A stretch of 13,210 nucleotides of DNA from Lentisphaerota bacterium (GTDB taxonomy: Bacteria; Verrucomicrobiota; Kiritimatiellia; RFP12; UBA1067), in the NCBI GenBank assembly GCA_015061765.1, contig SUVZ01000062.1, positions 1 to 13,210 on the forward strand, written 5' to 3'. Position numbers and translations under genes: made by a program. How positions within the stretch are numbered: the stretch's first letter is position 1; every line of letters starts with the position of its first letter. Shown piece by piece: positions 9,301 through 13,210 of this stretch. The notes under the pieces are model-generated. The model saw only the letters and a program-made list of their open reading frames with translations. It made no database searches and had not been told where the DNA came from.

Positions 9301-11933
9301 TGGATTCCATGCTTGTCACGGTATGCGGTCTTGAATTGACAAACCGGACTGCAACCGGGATAATGACAATTGCCGAATACGATGCTTTGGGACGTCCGAT
9401 AGCCAGAGTTGACGGACGAGGCATCCGCTCGACGGTAGAGTACGATTCTTTTGGCAGGGTGTCTGCAATGGTTGACGGAGACGGAAACAGGACGGTCTAT
9501 GGCTACGATGCGCTTGGGCGGCAAACCACCGTCACCGATCCGAACGGACTGTCCGTCGTCACGGCATACGATGCGGAAGGGCGTGTCGTATCGCAGAGGG
9601 GCGCAACCTATCCTGTGGACTATTCATACAACACCTATGGCGAAAAGACGGCCATGACGACCTATCGCAGCGAAAGCCTTGCAGACGGCGATGTCACTCA
9701 ATGGCTTCGCGACGAGGCGACGGGTCTTGTGACTAACAAGGTGTACTCAGACGGCAAGGGCACGGCATATTCCTATTCGCCGGACGGAAAGCTTGAAAAA
9801 CGCCTTTGGGCGCGTGGCATCGAGACCGCATACAGCTACGATGGTGCGGGGAACCGAACATCCACGGTCTATTCGGACGGAACTCCAACCATCGTTTGCG
9901 CATATGACCGTAACGGAAACCTTCTTTCTGCAATAACAGAAGGAGTGGCGACGAACTTCTACGGTTACTCCATTCAAGGTCTCTGCACAAATGAGATCCA
10001 GAACGGTTCGACGATTGTCCGGAACTACGACTCTCTCGGACGTGCAACCGGCTACACGCTCCGTGGTTCCGCGTCTCCGCATGAAAAGCATGTGGCATAC
10101 TCATACGATACAGTCGGTCGGCTCTCCTCAGTGATGTCAAGCACAAACATATTTGCATACACCTATCTTCCCGGCACCGATATCGTGTCCGGATATGGGT
10201 GTGGCGATTTCGCCCGTGAAGTCAGGTATGAACAGTCGCGCGATCTCATTGCGTCCGTCACCAACCGGTTCGGCAATCGTGCCATCTCCTCGTTCACGTA
10301 CGGAAACGACGCCGCCGGACGGCGCATTTCGATCCGCAAGGGAGGCGAGGCGATGGGGCCGCTTGCCGGATCTATCGATGCCTACGGGTACAACGGCAGG
10401 AACGAGGTTGTGTCCTCCCGGCGCATCCTCAACGGCTCCGAAGTCAGAGGCTTCTCCGAAGAGTTCGCCTATGACCCTATCGGAAACCGAGTCACAGCTA
10501 CGGGATATGACGAGACCGGCGCATCATACGTGTCGGGCTATGCTGCAAATGAACTCAACCAATACGTCTCGCGGTCGGTTCCTGGACTGGTGACGGCGAG
10601 AGGTTTCGCCGACAGCGGTGCATTCGTGACGGTGAACGGGAACGAGGCGTTCCGCATGGGCGAATACTATTTCGGGAGCGACCAGTTCGACAACTCCGCT
10701 CAAGCCGGATTTGCTGGGGTTGAGACGTATGCCGCGTTGAACTGCGAGACCAATGATCTTGTCTCATCCGTTACGAATACCGCGTTTCTCGCATCAGCTA
10801 CGGAAAGCTTTATCTACGACGAAGACGGAAACCTTGTCGAGGACGCCCGCTTCCGGTACTTCTGGAACGGCGAGAACAGGATGGTCCGTGCGGAGGAGAA
10901 GCTTGCGCCACCCGGTCGCGAACCGTACATCGTCACCTGCGCCTACGATCACATGGGGCGTAATGTCATAAAGGATGGCGCAAGGTTCGTGTGGGACGAC
11001 TACAACATCATCGTTGAGAATTTAGGCGCGTCCAACGAAACGCATAATATATGGGGACTCGACCTCGACGGCACGATGCAGGGCGCGGGTGGAGTCGGAG
11101 GACTTCTTGCGGTAGAAAAAGGCGGAAGTATTGCATTCCCTGCCTATGACGCAAACGGCAACATAACGGAGTATGTCAGCGGTAGTGGAGAGATTCTTTC
11201 CCACAACGACTACTCCGCCTTTGGTCGTGAACTGATAAAGACCGGCTCTGACGATTTCACCCATCGTTTCAGCACAAAGCCTCTTTGCCGCAGAACGGGA
11301 TTGCTGGAGTATCAACTCCGTAAATATAAGCCGTGGTGTGGTAGATGGATAAACAGAGATCCAATAGAGGAAAGACCAATATTTTATAATAATAAATATA
11401 GTAAACTTTTAATGCAATCCTTTTCATTGAAAAACCCTTATTTATATTGCAAAAATTCAGAAACTGAAAGTGTAGATGTTTTAGGATTGTCCGAATGTTC
11501 AGAAAAAGATTGTAATCCATGTGATGATGAATATAAATGGAGGGGGGCAATTTCTGTTATATCGTTATCGCATTATGTTGGTACGTCTCTAATGGTAATA
11601 GACTTAAAGAGTAATATAGTTTGTGGGGATTGTATGGAACATCATTTAACATCTACCGTGTTGTTAGGCACGTTATCGATTGGAGTTCCGTTTTCTATAA
11701 CGGGCTCTAATGTAGAATTTGGTAATTACCATCCGGACGATTTTTCTGGGACTGTGTACTATGTGTCAGCGGGAGTGGGAGCGATGGGAGTTGTTGAAAG
11801 TTCAGCAATACGGATAGGCAAAGCTGTTGCAGTTACTCCGATAGGAATTTCTGGTGGCGGATCAATGGGTATAAGCGGGTCTATTGGTAAGAGTATTGAC
11901 TTTAACATTAGGAGTACCCCATATGGAAAATAA
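6363..11933 (+). CDS. Giant secreted RHS/YD-repeat protein with variable C-terminal tip (putative polymorphic toxin)
   Basis: 1856-residue exported protein. Signal peptide 1-20 (MKLSVKFVALCLAGSYTLQA). DPVECTKG at 35-42 resembles the motif that opens many RHS proteins. Residues from about 370 carry YD-type repeats, densest at about 1005-1062 (EYDALGRPIARVDGRGIRS, EYDSFGRVSAMVDGDGNRT, GYDALGRQTTVTDPNG). The RHS-associated core spans about 1527-1709: WDDYNIIVENL, YDANGNITEYV, YSAFGREL, FSTKP (1636-1640), CGRWINRDPIEE (1659-1670), NPYLYCKN (1691-1698) and DVLGL (1705-1709). In known RHS toxins the repeats form a hollow shell enclosing the C-terminal toxin, which is released by self-cleavage after the core. 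The core end is non-standard in two ways: about 20 extra residues sit between DPIEE and NPYLY, and DVLGL replaces the usual DPxGL. The tip (1710-1856) is unrelated in composition. The Sec signal suggests a two-step, WapA-like or surface route rather than direct T6SS loading (inference). The ATGA start overlap with the LamG gene implies coupled translation. Confidence 0.92.
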   Translation: MKLSVKFVALCLAGSYTLQATEFVGTCPSDGDNTDPVECTKGSSYQGGGPPLGMGGEVGVQGAGVGVCVYRPVDGMGCVSYGGGFRTSSGVSFKIANDGVNPPITRYVHDGKEYRYYPSGDPEPGKAGIASSGESWMHADGQTECPPETASWSCSLGRDAAGNYAGRIELNPDAMFATNALTVESFIVLGDGDNGVDEVYGQKGSATWRQVAAAESFYDISVADDGCVRMLVYRPDALKDELDPETGRYLVAEGAGPFAEYGFRRIVDASGGTAVEVSHVRDGKAMPSVSYGCQRMPDGTVAMSVTEGGVKTMERILGPSSGGNRRVVRERLRQGERIDRVTDVHYDVTNGLWRIAMKVEDPDGAALTNSFEYSENSGLLIRSVSSTGLVKEFSYDSYGRKTRTVEYAAGGMLPRKTTELGYSPIGVRLHDPTGQYGESVPDDDGNTSRNTPRLESIYEGDTIVSRKLRFIAYDTMNHRIVEEVQLKDPSQDILAAWDDPSNRRRFNDYMPENSCRACSKRPALVRHPDGRIDRYSYGSGNYVAGEDGAAGLFIPASGGRYFRTVVTHYPKDAVRVSADTGEPELIPLPLRTTRETVVEVRSSKAVLLRSLDVFTGDGTYENLQWTSITRDAQGRETLTVKSDGRRTEKSYDGDKMLSSTDTDGIVTEYAYDGAGRRVRSVRRGLGMRADVATDLEYDAADKVLVRTVSAEGLSTAETNAYDLAGRSVYQRTEDGAVTEWRYEVCSLKGTVETVAIHAPETSVAVTNSVLAYADGRVLEKRVNGILQTMYTYGPLETVAYSGPKGAESPRWTRTGMNGFGKTVSDTKPGFGGAGLITSNLYDSAGDIVSIRTSTASGELLSAEMYGYDSFGESSLSVMDLNLNGSIDLASDRVVSNDTAYAKMSGDWWKERRTWSAQTDGSDSMTLMHTLRTRMTGLGVGGLVSETVETDAFGGETVSRVFRDRETHTVMRMSDTPDSSVDSMLVTVCGLELTNRTATGIMTIAEYDALGRPIARVDGRGIRSTVEYDSFGRVSAMVDGDGNRTVYGYDALGRQTTVTDPNGLSVVTAYDAEGRVVSQRGATYPVDYSYNTYGEKTAMTTYRSESLADGDVTQWLRDEATGLVTNKVYSDGKGTAYSYSPDGKLEKRLWARGIETAYSYDGAGNRTSTVYSDGTPTIVCAYDRNGNLLSAITEGVATNFYGYSIQGLCTNEIQNGSTIVRNYDSLGRATGYTLRGSASPHEKHVAYSYDTVGRLSSVMSSTNIFAYTYLPGTDIVSGYGCGDFAREVRYEQSRDLIASVTNRFGNRAISSFTYGNDAAGRRISIRKGGEAMGPLAGSIDAYGYNGRNEVVSSRRILNGSEVRGFSEEFAYDPIGNRVTATGYDETGASYVSGYAANELNQYVSRSVPGLVTARGFADSGAFVTVNGNEAFRMGEYYFGSDQFDNSAQAGFAGVETYAALNCETNDLVSSVTNTAFLASATESFIYDEDGNLVEDARFRYFWNGENRMVRAEEKLAPPGREPYIVTCAYDHMGRNVIKDGARFVWDDYNIIVENLGASNETHNIWGLDLDGTMQGAGGVGGLLAVEKGGSIAFPAYDANGNITEYVSGSGEILSHNDYSAFGRELIKTGSDDFTHRFSTKPLCRRTGLLEYQLRKYKPWCGRWINRDPIEERPIFYNNKYSKLLMQSFSLKNPYLYCKNSETESVDVLGLSECSEKDCNPCDDEYKWRGAISVISLSHYVGTSLMVIDLKSNIVCGDCMEHHLTSTVLLGTLSIGVPFSITGSNVEFGNYHPDDFSGTVYYVSAGVGAMGVVESSAIRIGKAVAVTPIGISGGGSMGISGSIGKSIDFNIRSTPYGK
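11490..11933 (+). other. Variable C-terminal tip of the RHS protein (candidate toxin domain)
   Basis: Residues 1710-1856 of the RHS protein, after the core-ending DVLGL. The tip starts with CSEKDCNPC (Cys 1712, 1717, 1720), continues with a hydrophobic segment, then CGDC (1754-1757) followed by EHH (1759-1761). The four-Cys plus His pattern could bind Zn or form disulfides. The second half (about 1795-1845) alternates small and hydrophobic residues with many Gly (VSAGVGAMGVVESS, GISGGGSMGISGSIGKS), as in amphipathic beta hairpins or membrane-inserting segments. I see no recognised nuclease, deaminase or ADP-ribosyltransferase motif. Position, low G+C and the adjacent small membrane-protein gene fit a toxin tip that acts at membranes; that function is inference. 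Confidence 0.6.
11910..11914 (+). promoter_or_regulatory. Shine-Dalgarno deciding the start of the small membrane-protein gene
   Basis: AGGAG at 11910-11914, 8 bases before ATG 11923, is one of the best ribosome sites in the window. It lies inside the last codons of the RHS gene. It argues for ATG 11923 rather than the in-frame ATG at 11884, which has no such site and would lengthen the overlap with the RHS gene. Confidence 0.75.
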
Positions 11934-12291
11934 AACTAAATGTTTTTTAAGGGTTGGAAGTTGGGAAGAACTTTCAAAAATAAGACGATTGCAATGTAAT
12001 TTTATCATACATTTAAAGCTTATTATAATATATAGGTACTTTCTATTCCTAATCGCATTATTTGCGATTGGGAAGTTGTGTGATGTATTTATGGAATATA
12101 TAGCATTATTGTTAATTCCTTGCATGTGGCGTTTCTTTTATATGGCTTTTTATGATAAAAAGAGAAGGATTTATGCAGATGATTATCAACCGTGCTATGT
12201 GGATAAGGCAAGTGCACGGCTTATTGCGATATTCGCCACCGCTTTTATCATCGCTGGTGCAATTGGGCGATACTGCGGAATAGTGACATGA
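11923..12291 (+). CDS. Small three-helix membrane protein, candidate immunity protein to the RHS tip
   Basis: 122-residue protein with no recognised family. Start at ATG 11923 (MENKTKCFLRVGSWEEL), backed by AGGAG 8 bases upstream; an earlier in-frame ATG at 11884 lacks support. Predicted membrane segments by eye: about 33-50 (LIIIYRYFLFLIALFAIG), 57-76 and 98-115 (ARLIAIFATAFIIAGAIG), with a basic stretch KKRR (79-82) and a polar loop between the second and third. It overlaps the end of the RHS gene by 11 bases and shares its very low G+C, so the two were probably acquired together. A small gene directly after a variable RHS tip is the standard place for the cognate immunity gene. A membrane location would fit a tip that acts on the membrane or from the periplasm. 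Identity as immunity protein is inference from position. Confidence 0.75.
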   Translation: MENKTKCFLRVGSWEELSKIRRLQCNFIIHLKLIIIYRYFLFLIALFAIGKLCDVFMEYIALLLIPCMWRFFYMAFYDKKRRIYADDYQPCYVDKASARLIAIFATAFIIAGAIGRYCGIVT

Positions 12292-12334
12292 GTGTTTGTA
12301 ATAGTGTGTTATTTTATATTGGAATTGTGCTATC

Positions 12335-12363
12335 TTGTCTATGTGGACAACTATGGGTATATC
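12335..12363 (+). promoter_or_regulatory. Weak candidate promoter for the lipoprotein gene
   Basis: TTGTCT (12335-12340) and TATATC (12358-12363) are separated by 17 bases, in the 110-base gap before the lipoprotein gene. A GATAAT follows at 12364-12369. TTGTC and GACAA (12346-12350) form a short inverted repeat around the -35 that could be an operator or chance. The gap is AT-rich, so chance matches are likely. Confidence 0.2.
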
Positions 12364-12401
12364 GATAATGTGATTTGTAGATGAAAGGAAAGAGGTGTGT
12401 T

Positions 12402-13210
12402 ATGAGGTTGATATATGGCTTCTTGTGTTTGTCTATAGTGGCAGGATGCCAGACGACGTGTGATAGGGTTTCTGCGAGTTCAGCCGCGTCAAATTACGTT
12501 TCCGTTGCGGCGGTGCGGTATATGGCATCGGTTGGTGGTGTGGGGGCGGAAACTGTAGAGGTGGTTGTTCGTAACGGTACGAAGAAACCAGTTTCATTTG
12601 TTAAAGCGGAACTGGATGGGGTGGAACTCCCCAAAATCGTCCCGTCGGTGCAGAGTGCTCTTGACGCATTTCGCCGTGGCGCGGTCGGCGGACGTGTCGG
12701 GCAACCTGCCGTTCCGTCTGTTGCTGGCGTGCGGTGGTGGCAGTTCTATCCGTCTCCTGACATCAAGGCTGGCGGCTATGCTTCCTTCCAGTTCAATTTC
12801 ATGGAACGGTCAAGGCCATGCCGTCTTGCCCTTACCACATCAAGCGGCGAAAGTCTGTCCGTTCACATACCGCGCTATTCAAAGCCTAAGCGGCGTGTCG
12901 AATTTTTGTCGTTTTCTGGAGACGGTTCCGTGATGTCTATCCGGTATTCCAAGGGTGCTCCGCCCGTATCGGTATCGGTGAACGGAAAGAGAATCGAAAG
13001 GTTCATCAATCTTGGGGCGACAGCTTCCGGGCATCCGGGGGCTGTCGTGGCGGGGCTTCCGGTTCCTCCGAAAGAGGGTGACGGCATGTTTGTGGAGCTG
13101 GAATTTCCTGATGGCGTGAAATCTTCGGTGTTCATAAGGGCTATGCTTGGCGTATGCACCGTGGCACCGAACGGCAAGAGTGATTCCGAGCCTTTAGAGG
13201 AAGGGGAGCG
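12402..13210 (+). CDS. Putative lipoprotein of unknown function, 3' end outside the window
   Basis: Open frame from ATG 12402 to the window end (269 complete codons, no stop). The start is supported by aaaggaaagagg at 12384-12395, ending 6 bases upstream. The N-terminus is a lipoprotein signal: MRLIYGFLCLSIVAGC, with lipobox V-A-G-C and Cys16 as the expected lipidated residue. The mature part looks beta-rich: ETVEVVVRNGTKKPVSFVKAE (about 51-71) has the pattern of an Ig-like strand pair, a second such region covers RVEFLSFSGDGSVMSIRYS, and a third covers MFVELEFPDGVKSSVFIRA. There is a Trp-Trp pair (VRWWQFYPSP) between them. I do not recognise a family or catalytic motif; it may be the accessory N-terminal region of a larger surface protein. 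G+C returns to about 68% in a sample at 12661-12720, so the gene is not part of the AT-rich toxin/immunity island. Confidence 0.75.
   Translation, partial: MRLIYGFLCLSIVAGCQTTCDRVSASSAASNYVSVAAVRYMASVGGVGAETVEVVVRNGTKKPVSFVKAELDGVELPKIVPSVQSALDAFRRGAVGGRVGQPAVPSVAGVRWWQFYPSPDIKAGGYASFQFNFMERSRPCRLALTTSSGESLSVHIPRYSKPKRRVEFLSFSGDGSVMSIRYSKGAPPVSVSVNGKRIERFINLGATASGHPGAVVAGLPVPPKEGDGMFVELEFPDGVKSSVFIRAMLGVCTVAPNGKSDSEPLEEGE

Larger units (their letters stand above)
11345..12400 (+). other. AT-rich island: RHS tip plus candidate immunity gene
   Basis: Hand-counted G+C in 60-base samples: 63% at 11041-11100, 37% at 11521-11580, 22% at 12001-12060 and 68% at 12661-12720. Codon choice changes within the conserved core end: Arg becomes AGA (three times around 11343-11375) and Ile becomes ATA, whereas upstream Arg codons are mostly CGN/AGG. 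The edges are approximate. No terminal repeats, integrase or transposase are visible, so exchange by recombination through the conserved RHS core is more likely than insertion of an element. Confidence 0.65.

Noticed and set aside
9370..9560. Direct repeats in DNA
   Set aside because: They reflect the YD-repeat protein motif of the RHS gene, not a CRISPR array or mobile-element repeat.
11385..11390. TATAAT inside the RHS gene as an internal promoter for the small membrane-protein gene
   Set aside because: The DNA is AT-rich, the site lies over 500 bases upstream of that start, and no matching -35 is seen; chance is the simplest explanation.
11269..11550. Minus-strand open frame of 93 codons over the RHS core end
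   Set aside because: It is antisense to strongly conserved RHS core motifs (FSTKP, RDPIEE), so it is a shadow of the real gene.
11862..12125. Minus-strand open frame of 87 codons in the AT-rich island
   Set aside because: It lies antisense to the RHS end and the small membrane-protein gene, which has a far better ribosome site; no recognisable domain or start signal.
12565..12933. Plus-strand open frame of 122 codons near the end
   Set aside because: It is out of frame with the lipoprotein gene, which has a lipobox, a good Shine-Dalgarno and an uninterrupted frame to the window end.

Overview
The window looks like a chromosomal segment of a Gram-negative-type bacterium, plausibly of the Verrucomicrobia/Kiritimatiellota/Lentisphaerae side of the PVC group. 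This is inferred from gene content: a Sec-exported YD-repeat/RHS giant, a LamG protein with calcium-loop repeats, a sulfatase-fold enzyme and a lipoprotein with a clear lipobox. No rRNA or housekeeping marker is present to fix the taxon. All supported genes lie on the + strand.

Layout. Positions 1-1487 hold the 3' part of an AbgT-family inner-membrane transporter. A 145-base gap follows, with a strong extended -10 promoter (TG-n-TATAAT, 1582-1590). From 1633 a tightly packed operon begins: an exported helical-repeat protein (1633-3129), a sulfatase-superfamily enzyme with Thr at the usual Cys/Ser nucleophile position (3126-4421), a TPR-like protein (4418-5404), a LamG plus thrombospondin-type-3-like protein (5401-6366) and an 1856-residue RHS/YD-repeat protein (6363-11933). 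All four internal junctions are the same 4-base ATGA overlap, so the five genes are probably translated as a coupled set.

The last ~550 bases of the RHS gene and the next small gene are clearly more AT-rich than the RHS body (37% and 22% G+C in hand-counted 60-base samples, against 63% just upstream). This is the usual build of a polymorphic toxin: a conserved RHS shell, a swapped C-terminal tip (about 147 residues, with a CxxxxCxxC and a CxxC), then a small gene starting inside the RHS stop region. That gene (11923-12291) has a strong Shine-Dalgarno and encodes a three-helix membrane protein, a good candidate for the cognate immunity protein. I recognise neither the tip nor the candidate immunity protein.

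After a 110-base gap, a G+C-rich lipoprotein gene (12402 onward) runs off the window end. The most interesting proposal is that the operon encodes a secreted surface or antagonism apparatus in which LamG/TSP3 and RHS parts are separate but coupled polypeptides, escorted by helical-repeat proteins and a sulfatase-fold enzyme, with a replaceable toxin/immunity cassette at its 3' end. Functions beyond the fold level are inference.
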